Origin: Desulfatitalea sp. BRH_c12
GTDB taxonomy: Bacteria > Desulfobacterota > Desulfobacteria > Desulfobacterales > Desulfosarcinaceae
DNA length: 64,000 bases
Assembly (NCBI GenBank): GCA_000961655.1
Contig: LADR01000018.1
Span: 1 to 64,000 of the forward strand
Reading direction: 5' to 3'
The notes under the pieces were generated by a model, which saw only the letters and a list, made by a program, of their open reading frames with translations, searched no databases and was not told the DNA's origin. This document shows positions 44,824-53,562 of this stretch, piece by piece (the first letter of the stretch is position 1; each line of letters opens with the position of its first letter). The translations under genes were made by a program, and so were the position numbers.

Positions 44824-45894
44824 TTAACGCCGTGTCGTACCCGCCCTTGCGCCGTCCTGCTTGCCAACCCAATCCCCCAATCGGATCTCCCACACCTCCG
44901 TGTCCACGGGCCGCACAGATATCGGTATGGATAGAAATTGCCCAATGACCGCCACGTTGGTATGGGTGTGGCGTGTCGGCGGCGTGGTGCGGTAGCGGCC
45001 CCGGCCGGCCAAGGCCAAAGGAATCAGCAGCTGATCAGCCAGTTGCTGCCCCACTGGCGCGTCGGACGCGAGGTAGGTGTTGACGGCACCGGCCAATTCG
45101 GTGGCGACCTTTTCGGCAGACACCCCACGCCGCCCGAAAGCGCTGAAGACTTCCGTCATGTGCGTGCTCTCGATCGTCGCCATGAGCACATTGCCGGGAC
45201 CGACTGTGTCAGGCAGTTCTTCCACCCTCGCATCGAAGGGGCGTGACACCGCAGCATTGAAGGCACGGCATTCACGATCGGCGATGTGCCGTGGGAGGCC
45301 GGCCAAAATCGCCTGCAGGTCGCAGCGAATCAGGTCGCCGCGCGCGGGCAGGTCCAAAGGCGTCCATTGCGGTGCGGGGGTGATGTCAACGCTTACGCGC
45401 CCGCCGCCGGCTGGATAGAATCCCCATTGCTGCAATTCGCTGCGCACCTGGGGCCCCATCCGGTTGAGCAGTGGTAAAAAGGTCCGTTGCAAAAAGTGGT
45501 ACGGTGGGGCGAAAGGGTTGTGCGTGCCGCCACCCAACTGCAGTCGCGAAGGATGCCGGGCCATGAGCAGGGCCGGCGAAACGGTTTGCAGGACCAATCC
45601 GCAACTGCCGGCGCTGCCCACTTCAAAGGTGTAGTCACCGGCAAAGCATCCTCTGGGCTGGAACGCGAGTTCGGAGGACCCCGGAACGTCGCCGCTGACC
45701 TGCGCGCGCCCAACGGCCACCGCTGCCCGCACCGCTGCCAGGTGCTGTTTGCGCAATCCTGGTTTGGCGCGTGCAGCCCGGATGTTCCCGATCCGAAAGG
45801 GGTTGCCGGTCACCAGGGACAACGCCAGCGATGTCCGCAGGATCTGACCGCCACCTTCTCCGAATGCACCGTCAATGTCGATCGGCTTCGACAT
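44824..45894 (-). CDS. rtcA: RNA 3'-terminal phosphate cyclase
   Basis: A 356-residue RtcA. The motifs are IDGAFGEGGGQILRTSLALSLVTG (N-terminal), AGSCGLVLQTVSPALL, RLQLGGGTHNPFAPPYHFLQ, and the nucleotidyl-accepting His in TRHTHTNVAVIGQFL. It converts RNA 3'-phosphate to 2',3'-cyclic phosphate via adenylated His. Start MSKPIDIDG is used; the upstream in-frame sequence lies inside a repeat element (copy C) and is not coding. The ribosome site is weak (GGTGGTGACC). The usual partner rtcB and regulator rtcR are not in view. It is divergent from the exonuclease-ligase pair, a possible nucleic-acid end-repair island. Confidence 0.95.
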   Translation of the reverse strand: MSKPIDIDGAFGEGGGQILRTSLALSLVTGNPFRIGNIRAARAKPGLRKQHLAAVRAAVAVGRAQVSGDVPGSSELAFQPRGCFAGDYTFEVGSAGSCGLVLQTVSPALLMARHPSRLQLGGGTHNPFAPPYHFLQRTFLPLLNRMGPQVRSELQQWGFYPAGGGRVSVDITPAPQWTPLDLPARGDLIRCDLQAILAGLPRHIADRECRAFNAAVSRPFDARVEELPDTVGPGNVLMATIESTHMTEVFSAFGRRGVSAEKVATELAGAVNTYLASDAPVGQQLADQLLIPLALAGRGRYRTTPPTRHTHTNVAVIGQFLSIPISVRPVDTEVWEIRLGDWVGKQDGARAGTTRR

Positions 45895-45977
45895 GGTCAC
45901 CACCCGCATGAAAAGTGTGAATAAAAGGCTGGAAGTGCGTCTGCGCCGATTTCCATCTCGATAAGACCTGTAGAATG

Positions 45978-46206
45978 TAGGGTGGGCATCGCCCACCATT
46001 ATTCCCCGCAAACAACATCATCGGTTTCTGACGCTGATCCCGCCCAAGCAATTGGATAAACACCGGAGCGAACATCGTGAGCAAATGTTGAATACGGCCA
46101 ATCACCGAGGCGATCCACCTGAAACAATGGCGGGCGATGCCCACCCTACCTGGCTGAGGTGGCGCGGACCACCACCCGGCCCACCTCCTCCGTGCCAATC
46201 CCGAAT
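45978..46206 (-). repeat. Copy C of the composite dispersed repeat
   Basis: The hairpin-ended module is inverted relative to copies A and B (45979-46147). It is followed by the left module (46152-46206), which lacks ~33 bases present in copy B. The single GGCTG at 46152-46156 sits where copy B has two GGCTG-type sites. It lies between rtcA and the exonuclease gene. Confidence 0.9.
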
Positions 46207-46388
46207 ACACTCGCCAATAGTCACTGAAGCGAACTGGATAACCAAAAATGATTATTATACTATTCATACGCAAGCCCGTGGCTTCAAGAAGCATAGTAGA
46301 AACGTCGAAGAGTGAACATTATAGGGGTGAACGATTTCCGGTGCACAGAAACTTCAGCGAAGCCGGTTCGATAGGGGGGCGCCACAGC

Positions 46389-47396
46389 ATGTCCACCAGC
46401 GATGGTCCGCTTATAGAAATCAGACCCGCCGGCCTTTACTGTCCAGCAGGTGATTTTTACGTCGATCCGATCGAAGCGGTGCCGTATGCCGTGATCAGCC
46501 ACGGCCACGCCGACCATGCCCGCCCCGGTCATCAGCATTACCTGGCGAGCAGCCTCTGCGCCCCCATTCTCAAGGCCCGCCTTGGAACCGCGATCGATGT
46601 GCAAAGCCTGGCCTATGGCGAACCCGTGCTACGCAACGGCGTACGCCTGTCGCTGCACCCGGCCGGCCACATCCTGGGTTCGGCCCAGGTGCGCATCGAA
46701 CACGCCGGCCGGGTATGGGTGGTCACGGGCGATTTCAAGCAGCATGCCGACCCGACCTGCCTGCCCTTCGAACCCGTGCGCTGCCACGGCCTGATTATGG
46801 AATCGACCTTCGGTCTGCCGGTGTTTCGATGGCCGGCCCCCGGGCAGGTCCTGAACCAGATCAACCAGTGGTGGGCGCACAACCGCCGTGAGCAGCAACC
46901 CAGCCTCTTGTTCGCGTATTCGCTGGGCAAAGCGCAACGCATCTTGTCCGGTATAGAGGCGATCGGACCCATTTACCTCCATGGCGCGGTGGCGGCCGTC
47001 AACCAGGTTTATGCCCGAGCCGGCATCGTTTTACCCGCCGCCCTGCCGGTGGGCGCGAAATCCGAGCCGCACGAATTCTCGGGGGCCTTGATAGTGGCGC
47101 CACCCATAGCCGATCATAGCGTTTGGACGCGGCGGTTCAAAAAGGCTGAACGCGCGTATGCATCAGGTTGGATGCAGATCCGCGGCAACCGGCGTAGACG
47201 CAGCCTGGACCGCGGCTTTGTGCTCTCCGATCATGCGGACTGGGACGGCCTGCTGGCCGCGGTTTCGGCAAGTCAGGCCGAAGAGGTCTGGGTCACCCAC
47301 GGCTTTGACAGCGAGTTGGTCCGTTATCTGAACGAACGGGGCTGTCGGGCCAAGACGTTCACTCTGCCCTACCCGGGAGAAACGGACGAGGACTGA
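46389..47396 (+). CDS. Ligase-associated DNA exonuclease (metallo-beta-lactamase/beta-CASP type)
   Basis: A 335-residue metallo-beta-lactamase nuclease. The zinc motif HGHADHARPGH is at residues ~38-48, with HILGSAQVRIE, VVTGDFK, and DRGFVLSDHADWDGLL as the conserved C-terminal segments of the YSH1/SNM1-like exonuclease family. It lies 10 bases upstream of the DNA ligase, the arrangement seen in the Exo-Lig pair of the LPD (ligase-associated) repair cluster. The ATG at 46389 (MSTSDGPLIE) follows a GGGGGG tract; upstream in-frame residues come from intergenic sequence. It is predicted to process DNA ends before ligation. Confidence 0.92.
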   Translation: MSTSDGPLIEIRPAGLYCPAGDFYVDPIEAVPYAVISHGHADHARPGHQHYLASSLCAPILKARLGTAIDVQSLAYGEPVLRNGVRLSLHPAGHILGSAQVRIEHAGRVWVVTGDFKQHADPTCLPFEPVRCHGLIMESTFGLPVFRWPAPGQVLNQINQWWAHNRREQQPSLLFAYSLGKAQRILSGIEAIGPIYLHGAVAAVNQVYARAGIVLPAALPVGAKSEPHEFSGALIVAPPIADHSVWTRRFKKAERAYASGWMQIRGNRRRRSLDRGFVLSDHADWDGLLAAVSASQAEEVWVTHGFDSELVRYLNERGCRAKTFTLPYPGETDED

Positions 47397-47406
47397 AAAT
47401 AAAGCC

Positions 47407-48990
47407 ATGCAAGCTTTTACCGACCTTTTTACCGAGTTGGACAAGACCACGGGCACCCATCGCAAGCTCGCTGCCCTGACGGCCTACCTGCGCCAGGCGC
47501 CGCCCGCGGATGCCGCCTGGGCGGTTTATTTTCTGATGGGCCGCCGCCCCAGACGCGCCGTGAAGTCGCGCACGTTGGCCCAATGGGCGGCCGAGGAGGC
47601 CGAAATTCCGGGATGGTTGTTCGAAGCTTGCTATCACAATGTAGGTGATCTGGCGGAAACCATCGCCCTGCTGTTGCCCCCGTCCACCGCAAGCACGCAG
47701 GCCCCATTGCACATCTGGATCGAAGAACGACTCCTGAAGCTGGCTGCCCTGGACGAACCGACCCAAAAAGAGATCATGCTGTCGGCATGGCAACACATGG
47801 ACACGACCCAGCGACTGGTATGGAACAAGCTGATCACGGGCGGATTTCGCATCGGCGTTTCACAACGGCTGATGACGCGAGCCCTGGCTTCCGTTTCGGG
47901 TACCGAGCCGGCCCTGATCGCGCATCGTCTGATGGGCGAATGGACCCCTTCGCCCGACTTTTACCATGCCCTTATCGCGCGCAAAGACAGCGCCGGCGCG
48001 CACAGCCGGCCCTACCCGTTTTTCCTGGCCCATCCCATCACGCAACCGCTTGAAATACTCGGCGATCCGCAAGAGTGGCTCGCTGAATGGAAGTGGGACG
48101 GCATTCGCGCCCAACTGATCAAACGCAACGCGCAGGTATTCATCTGGTCACGCGGCGAAGAAATGGTGACAGCTGCTTTTCCCGAATTGACCGCGGCCGC
48201 CCACTTCCTGCCCGACGGTTGCGTACTCGACGGCGAAATCGTGGCCTGGCGCGAATCAGAACCCCTGGGTTTTGGCGTGTTGCAGCGTCGCCTCGGGCGT
48301 AAACGCGCCGACACCCGCATCATGGAGGCTGCGCCGGTGGTTTTGATGGCCTATGATCTACTGGAGTATGCCGGCACGGATATCCGCCAGAAATCGCTCG
48401 AAAAACGCCGCGACCTGCTTGAAGGCATCGCAACGGCAGTGGCTGCCCACCCCATACGGCTGTCGCCGTTAGTGCCCGCAGTGAATTGGGAGGCCCTGAA
48501 CGCGGCCATGCGCGATGCCAGGGCACGGGGGGTGGAGGGGCTGATACTAAAGCGCCGCTGCTCGGCCTATCAGGCAGGACGCCGGCGTGGCGACTGGTGG
48601 AAGTGGAAGGTCGACCCTTACCGAATCGACGCGGTGCTGATCTATGCGCAACCCGGTCATGGCCGCCGTTCCGGGCTCTACACCGACTATACCTTTGCGG
48701 TCTGGCAAGACGGCGTATTGGTGCCAATCGCCAAAGCCTACTCAGGCCTGACCGATGAGGAGATTCGCCAGGTCGATCGCTTCGTACGCGCCAATACGGT
48801 CGAACGCTACGGTCCTGTGCGCGCCGTTAAAGCGGAACTGGTGTTCGAACTCGCCTTTGAGGGCATCCAGCGCTCCACGCGGCATAAATCGGGCATCGCC
48901 GTGCGCTTTCCGCGTATCGCCCGCTGGCGCAAGGATAAAACGCCCCAGACCGCCGACACCCTGGAAACGATCAAGCAGTTAAGCGATTAG
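47407..48990 (+). CDS. ATP-dependent DNA ligase (LigB-type)
   Basis: A 527-residue ligase. The adenylation motif is KWDGIR with its Lys in EWKWDGIRAQLI (~residue 230), preceded by an N-terminal DNA-binding domain. DGEIVAW, GVEGLILKRR and WWKWKVDPYRID are motifs III, IV and V, and the C-terminal OB fold carries KAELVFELAFEGIQRSTRHKSGIAVRFPRIARWR. Together with the upstream exonuclease (10-base spacing) it forms the ligase-associated repair pair. The usual Lhr-like helicase and PdeM phosphoesterase of that cluster are not adjacent. Confidence 0.95.
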   Translation: MQAFTDLFTELDKTTGTHRKLAALTAYLRQAPPADAAWAVYFLMGRRPRRAVKSRTLAQWAAEEAEIPGWLFEACYHNVGDLAETIALLLPPSTASTQAPLHIWIEERLLKLAALDEPTQKEIMLSAWQHMDTTQRLVWNKLITGGFRIGVSQRLMTRALASVSGTEPALIAHRLMGEWTPSPDFYHALIARKDSAGAHSRPYPFFLAHPITQPLEILGDPQEWLAEWKWDGIRAQLIKRNAQVFIWSRGEEMVTAAFPELTAAAHFLPDGCVLDGEIVAWRESEPLGFGVLQRRLGRKRADTRIMEAAPVVLMAYDLLEYAGTDIRQKSLEKRRDLLEGIATAVAAHPIRLSPLVPAVNWEALNAAMRDARARGVEGLILKRRCSAYQAGRRRGDWWKWKVDPYRIDAVLIYAQPGHGRRSGLYTDYTFAVWQDGVLVPIAKAYSGLTDEEIRQVDRFVRANTVERYGPVRAVKAELVFELAFEGIQRSTRHKSGIAVRFPRIARWRKDKTPQTADTLETIKQLSD

Positions 48991-49083
48991 ATCTGTGTCG
49001 GGTTCAAACGCAGGTGATCCGGGTAACGGGGCCGCGCCAAACCAGAAGTGGGAAGATTATGTTGAAGTGACGACAGCGGCACT

Positions 49084-50460
49084 CTACTTTTCGCGCAAAA
49101 GCAAGGAATCGTCCTCAACCAGAAAGCCGGCGGGCATCTGCGGCATATTGATGCGCATGAGCACCACGATATCCATGAACAGGGACAAGTGCCCCAGGTA
49201 AAACAGGTCATAGCCGAACATGCGCCTGAAATGGGTGTCCGGCGCATAGCCGGTGCAGTTGACCTGGGCCCAGCCGGTAATGCCGGGGCGCACGGTGTAA
49301 CGCTCATCGAATATCAGTACGTCGCGGATAATCTTTTCAGATTCGTCCGGTGCAATGGGACAGGGGCCGACCAGGCTCATATCGCCATACAGAACGTTCC
49401 ACAGTTGCGGCAGTCCAGGCAAATATCTGTGCAAGAAGGCGTTGGAAACCGGCTTGGAAAAAGAAAAAAAGTATCGATTGAAACATTTCTTGCGCAATCC
49501 CACACACGGCCGGGTTTCGAACACCTTTCCCGTGGATGACCATTTGAGTTTTACGATGATGGCAAGCATCACGGGCGACAGGATCACCAGCAGCATGGCG
49601 GCGATCACAATATCGCTGGTGCGTTTGAAGAAGCGACGCATGCTGTGCTGGAAACTCTCTGAAAAGACCAGTTTGCGTGGGTCAAGGCCGGCCGGATCAC
49701 GCCAGCCGGTAATTGCTTCGTGCATGTCATCGTCCACGCAAAACTGAATGCCTTGATGCTTGAGCGTACAGACCTCTTCGGCCGTCATGGTGTCGGCCAC
49801 TTGTTTGCAGACCATGACCTTGCGTGTCTTGTATTTTTCGGTCAGCGCCACCAGTTCAAAGCAATTGTTCAAAGCAACATAGGGCGTCTCGGGTTGAAGC
49901 GCGAAGCTGCATGAAGAACCTTGCCAATCCGCAATAGCGACAACCGTAAGGGGTTTGTCGCCCTGCTTCGCCTTTTGCTCGCTGGTGAGCGCCTGATAAA
50001 TTTTGCGGACGCACTCGTTGGTCCCCAGGAAAATAATGCGTTGGCTGAAAAAACCGGTCGCAAACACTTTTTCAAGAAGCAAACGCCATGCTTTGGAAAG
50101 AAACAGCAGCAGACCGAATACAAGGAAGATAGCCTCGGGATTGACGCTTCGGCCAATGATAAGCAACCAGATCAGGGCAATGGCAAAGGCGATGATCAAG
50201 GCTTCAGCAAGACCCACGAATTGTTCTAATAATCGGAAACGTAACCCAGGGTAGTAAAGGCCGCAAAAATAGATGCACATCTGGCAAAGCAGCGTAAAAA
50301 TGGCGGCGTTAAAAAAGGGGATCGTGCTGGATGTAAAAGGAAAAACGGCGGTATCCTGCCATACCCTGACGATAAGGGTACAACCGAAAATCAACAAGCC
50401 TTCACCCAGAACCAAGACAGCTGTCTTCAACGCGGAACGACGCTCAAGTCGCAAATCCAT
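49084..50460 (-). CDS. Polyprenyl-phosphate sugar-1-phosphate transferase (EpsB/PssY type)
   Basis: A 458-residue membrane enzyme of the PHPT family initiating exopolysaccharide repeat synthesis. There are four N-terminal spans (~15-130), then a Rossmann-like CoA-binding-like middle (RIIFLGTNECVRKIYQA). The C-terminal bacterial sugar transferase domain has a membrane-inserted helix (RFFKRTSDIVIAAMLLVILSPVMLAIIVKL), LPQLWNVLYGDMSLVGPCPI and PGITGWAQVNC. ATG at 50460 is chosen: AAGGA stands 7 bases before it, and an upstream TTG at 50475 is possible. No glycosyltransferase cluster adjoins it. Confidence 0.93.
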   Translation of the reverse strand: MDLRLERRSALKTAVLVLGEGLLIFGCTLIVRVWQDTAVFPFTSSTIPFFNAAIFTLLCQMCIYFCGLYYPGLRFRLLEQFVGLAEALIIAFAIALIWLLIIGRSVNPEAIFLVFGLLLFLSKAWRLLLEKVFATGFFSQRIIFLGTNECVRKIYQALTSEQKAKQGDKPLTVVAIADWQGSSCSFALQPETPYVALNNCFELVALTEKYKTRKVMVCKQVADTMTAEEVCTLKHQGIQFCVDDDMHEAITGWRDPAGLDPRKLVFSESFQHSMRRFFKRTSDIVIAAMLLVILSPVMLAIIVKLKWSSTGKVFETRPCVGLRKKCFNRYFFSFSKPVSNAFLHRYLPGLPQLWNVLYGDMSLVGPCPIAPDESEKIIRDVLIFDERYTVRPGITGWAQVNCTGYAPDTHFRRMFGYDLFYLGHLSLFMDIVVLMRINMPQMPAGFLVEDDSLLLREK

Positions 50461-50806
50461 GTCACCATCCTTCAACTTCCATGCAATGAAATGTTCTGTT
50501 CAGCTCTATAGTCGCAGGAACCTAGGATATGCTTGATGCGAAAAGCCCCCGACAACATGGGGATTTCACTTGATCACTACCACCAATAAAGCATACGGCT
50601 TTGAAAAGCAAGCGAATCGCAAATGGCCGGCAGGCTAACCGCATTTGCGTGTGGCTTGTTCACCGAAACCGAACATCGTTCTACTCGATAGGGGCGAACC
50701 TTGTGTTCGCCCGGTGCGTATGACGACCATCGGCCCCTTTGATGAAGGCTGTGCGTCGAACGCGGGCGAGCACAAGGTTCGCCCCTACGGGTAAAAAGCC
50801 CCCGCT
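50461..50806. other. Intergenic region holding a 100-base inverted-repeat element
   Basis: About 346 bases. The only structure is the inverted-repeat element at 50688-50787. No gene is seen. Confidence 0.7.
50688..50787. repeat. 100-base element with 25-base terminal inverted repeats
   Basis: The left end TAGGGGCGAACCTTGTGTTC plus GCCCG is the reverse complement of the right end (50763-50787) with one mismatch in 25. The interior (~50 bases) has no similarity to itself. A partial copy of one arm recurs at 51411-51436. The structure resembles a MITE or a REP-type palindrome. Confidence 0.85.
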
Positions 50807-51280
50807 TCACCCTGTCAACGCCGTCCACAAGGCACTGACGATCAGAATGCCGACATAAAAAACCGCTGCGACCATTAACATCAACACGATCATGATGCCC
50901 CACAGGAGCAAAGTGCTGGAAACGACACTTTCACGGGGCGAAGCTGCATATTTTTCGATGAGACGGACGTTGCGGGCATTGGCCTTCCAAGTCATGTCGA
51001 AAAGATCGCCGACCAGGGGGATGGCACCGATCACGACCTCCAGGGCCACATTGAACCCCATGCGTAAAAGGATCGATCGCGGCAACCCACCGCGTGCGCC
51101 TTCTGCAATGATGTACATGGACAGCACCGCCCCCAGCGCTTCACCGATGCCGGGTACCAAGCCGAGCAAGGGGTCCAGGCCGATGCGGTAATTCACGCCC
51201 GGCAGGCGGATCGAATTGTCTAACAGCCATGCCAGACGATTGATGCGTCTCCAGGCGGGCTTCGGTGTTGGTTGGTTCAT
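50807..51280 (-). CDS. DUF4112 family membrane protein
   Basis: A 157-residue protein with RLAWLLDNSIRLPGVNYRIGLDPLLGLVPGIGEALGAVLSMYII, the family's conserved LDPxxGLxPGxGD/E segment, then GAIPLVGDLFDMTWKANARNVRLI. There are three hydrophobic spans. GAGGAGCCGAT precedes the ATG. The function of DUF4112 is unknown. It lies 110 bases upstream of the ICMT-like gene's end on the same strand and is not obviously part of that operon. Confidence 0.93.
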   Translation of the reverse strand: MNQPTPKPAWRRINRLAWLLDNSIRLPGVNYRIGLDPLLGLVPGIGEALGAVLSMYIIAEGARGGLPRSILLRMGFNVALEVVIGAIPLVGDLFDMTWKANARNVRLIEKYAASPRESVVSSTLLLWGIMIVLMLMVAAVFYVGILIVSALWTALTG

Positions 51281-51389
51281 ATCGGCTCCTCACAGCGCCT
51301 TGTTATCTTTAACGCACGCTACCGCAAGCAGAGTGGTGACGCGCGTGTAGAACTCGCAAAGTTTTGGAATTCGAATGAAGCGCAACGCA

Positions 51390-51992
51390 TCACACGCCCC
51401 GATGAGACTGTTGGGGCGAACCTTGTGTTCGACCGCTTCGGGCGCCAATCGCTTGATCGGGCACAGGGTGGCCGGGCACTTTACCCCAGCGGAGCGCCCT
51501 CTGTTCCTGGCCGATGCGCTTGCGGACCATCACCAGATTGGCGACCCCGAAAAAAAGGGCTGTGATCCAGCAAGCGCAAAGAGCCGGGTAAAGAAAAAGT
51601 TCGATGCGCACGACCATGTAGTTGGGATGTTCGAGCCAGCGATAAGGGCCCTTACGCACGTGTGGTGCGCCGGGCAGCACAATGATTTTAGTATTCCAGA
51701 AATAACCCAGCGAGACGATACACCAATAGCGCACCCCTTGCAGGATCAGAAAAGCGGCCACTGCCCAGCCAGGATGCACGAGCAAGCGGCTGTGGGTCAG
51801 AGTAGCTTCCATGAAAAAAGACAAAAACCACAACCCGTGAAACAGAAAAAACCATCTTGAAAAGGATTGGCCGTACTCTCTGGCCCCTCGCGTGAGCTGA
51901 CAACGCCGGTTGCGTCGGGCGATCGCCATTTCGATCAGTCTCTCCGTTCCAAGAGCACCGATAAGCAGATAAACCCAGATTTGAGACGACAT
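51390..51992 (-). CDS. Isoprenylcysteine carboxyl methyltransferase-like alkylpyrone O-methyltransferase
   Basis: A 200-residue ICMT-family membrane methyltransferase. It has five spans and the conserved SAM-binding/catalytic region RKGPYRWLEHPNYMVVRIEL with RKRIGQEQRAL after it. The ATG at 51992 shares its A with the TAA stop of the upstream PKS (TAATG), indicating translational coupling; the ATG at 52001 is an alternative. In Bacillus subtilis the same pair (BpsA/BpsB) makes alkylpyrones and methylates them. The last ~18 codons are encoded by a partial repeat arm (51411-51436), so the C-terminus (GARSGRTQGSPQQSHRGV) is not native. Confidence 0.88.
   Translation of the reverse strand: MSSQIWVYLLIGALGTERLIEMAIARRNRRCQLTRGAREYGQSFSRWFFLFHGLWFLSFFMEATLTHSRLLVHPGWAVAAFLILQGVRYWCIVSLGYFWNTKIIVLPGAPHVRKGPYRWLEHPNYMVVRIELFLYPALCACWITALFFGVANLVMVRKRIGQEQRALRWGKVPGHPVPDQAIGARSGRTQGSPQQSHRGV
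51411..51436 (+). repeat. Partial arm of the inverted-repeat element inside the ICMT gene end
   Basis: TTGGGGCGAACCTTGTGTTC plus GACCGC matches the left arm of the 50688-50787 element at about 23 of 25 positions. It is located in the coding 3' end of the methyltransferase. Confidence 0.75.
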
Positions 51993-53062
51993 TACAAACA
52001 TCGCAACAAGACCATTTCTGAGAAGAAGCCGGGCCCCAGGGCCGTACTGAGCACCCGATCGCCGATGCGGTAATCGCCAAAGCGCAGAAAATGATCGAAG
52101 ACAAACAGCAGGGTTGCACTCGACATATTTCCATACCCGGCCAGCACGGTCTTCATGCTCCGGATCTGCTCATCATTGAGTTCCAGGGCCTCCTGGTAAG
52201 CCTCGATAACCTTGGCACCGCCGGGATGGGACAAAAAATGCCGGATATCGCCCAGCCCCAATCCTTTCTTTGCGAGAAGCTCCAGCACCACCGGCCGGAC
52301 AGCTTTTTTGACGATCTGGGGAATACTTTTTGAAAAGATGACCTTAAGCCCTTCATCGGCCACGTCCCAGCCCATCACGTCCAGAGAATCGCGCCAGGTG
52401 ACGGCGCCGGTCGCTTCGATAAAAAGTCTCGGGGCAGTACGTTTGGCGCTTTCATTCTCATCGCCCTCCATGATCAGCGCCCCGCAGCCATCACCAAACA
52501 GGGCCGTGGCGATGAAGTTGCTTTTGCTCAGATCGTTCCTGATAAAAGTCAATCCGCATAACTCAAGTGTGATGACCAACGCAATTTTTTGCGGATAGGC
52601 TTTCAGCCAGTCGCAGGCGCGCACGATGCCCCCCACCCCGCCGCCGCACCCCAGCCCCCAGATGGGTGTGCGCAAGATCGATTCTTTGAACGGCAGCCGG
52701 TTGAACAGGTGCGCGTCCAGGCTTGGCGTGGCAATGCCGGTGGTGGAAACAAAAAAAATGTGGTCGATTTCATGCGGTGCGACATCGGTCGCCTTGCAAG
52801 CGGCCAGGGTGGCTTCACGCGCCAGTGCGACCCCGTGTTCCTGATAGATTTCATTTTTTTCGGCAAATCCATGGTCTTCGTGATACCACTGCGCATCCAT
52901 GCAGAAGTAACGCTCACGGACCGAGGCATTTTTAAATACCGGCAGAAGGCGCGCGACGTTCAAATCGCTTTTATCGAAAAGTTGTCGCGCAAAATGCGTG
53001 ATATTCTCCTGGTTCACTTTGTGGCGCGGAACACTTGTGCCGACGCCGAGTATGCTGGGCAT
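51992..53062 (-). CDS. Type III polyketide synthase
   Basis: A 356-residue chalcone/stilbene synthase-like condensing enzyme. The catalytic triad is visible: Cys139 in GLGCGGGVGGI, His279 in FLSHPGGAKVIEA and Asn312 in GYGNMSSATLLFVFDHF. Such enzymes extend fatty-acyl starters with malonyl-CoA to alkylpyrones or alkylresorcinols. The lack of plant-type flavonoid context and the coupled ICMT-like methyltransferase point to alkylpyrone synthesis, as in the BpsA/PKS11 group. GGAAG precedes the ATG. A beta-ketoacyl-ACP synthase III is the alternative, but the ~350-residue length and GFGSP-like C-terminal GPGFFSEM favour type III PKS. Confidence 0.93.
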   Translation of the reverse strand: MPSILGVGTSVPRHKVNQENITHFARQLFDKSDLNVARLLPVFKNASVRERYFCMDAQWYHEDHGFAEKNEIYQEHGVALAREATLAACKATDVAPHEIDHIFFVSTTGIATPSLDAHLFNRLPFKESILRTPIWGLGCGGGVGGIVRACDWLKAYPQKIALVITLELCGLTFIRNDLSKSNFIATALFGDGCGALIMEGDENESAKRTAPRLFIEATGAVTWRDSLDVMGWDVADEGLKVIFSKSIPQIVKKAVRPVVLELLAKKGLGLGDIRHFLSHPGGAKVIEAYQEALELNDEQIRSMKTVLAGYGNMSSATLLFVFDHFLRFGDYRIGDRVLSTALGPGFFSEMVLLRCL

Positions 53063-53562
53063 AAGCGAATGCTTCCTTTATGAGATTACTCGATGATCAA
53101 AGTCCGGAATTGGCCGTACATCATTCCGGCGACGTGGCATACCAATGATCGGGAACTTCAGCACCAGCGCCAGACATTAATTTTCGAGAGCAATTTATGG
53201 CTTTGTGAGACATCGGCTGACCATGGAAACTATTAATTCGCAAGAGCCTGTCAAATGCCCAACAGGGATGATTCAGCGTCAGGAAATGAAAATTTTACCT
53301 GTATTTTTAAAAGGTCACAGTTGCTTCCTATCCGGATAAAGAGCCTTGAACTCCGAAATAGAGCCGATCGACGAATCAAATGGGGTGTAAAGCATACGCT
53401 GCGGCTTATGCAGGCTGTTACTGGACAGTGATTTTCAGGGGGCTTACCTTGTAAGCGCAACTTTGGGTTCACCTCCTGTGCCAATCCCGAAAGTTGATGT
53501 TCGTAGGATGGCTTAACCCCCGTAGAGACGCTTTTATGCTGATGCCGATGAGAAAGGGTCTA
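53063..53562. other. Intergenic region between divergent PKS and pncB genes
   Basis: About 500 bases holding promoters for both genes. A short fragment of the dispersed repeat's left module lies at 53466-53492. A 77-codon minus-strand frame across it has no ribosome site and is not called. Confidence 0.6.
53466..53492 (+). repeat. Short remnant of the dispersed repeat left module
   Basis: GGTTCACCTCCTGTGCCAAT and CCCGAAA reproduce the CACCTCCTCCGTGCCAATCC block found at 46181-46205 and in reverse at 31402-31430. Confidence 0.6.

Noticed and set aside
53251-53484. 77-codon minus-strand frame upstream of pncB
   Set aside because: No ribosome site, overlaps a repeat remnant and shows no domain.
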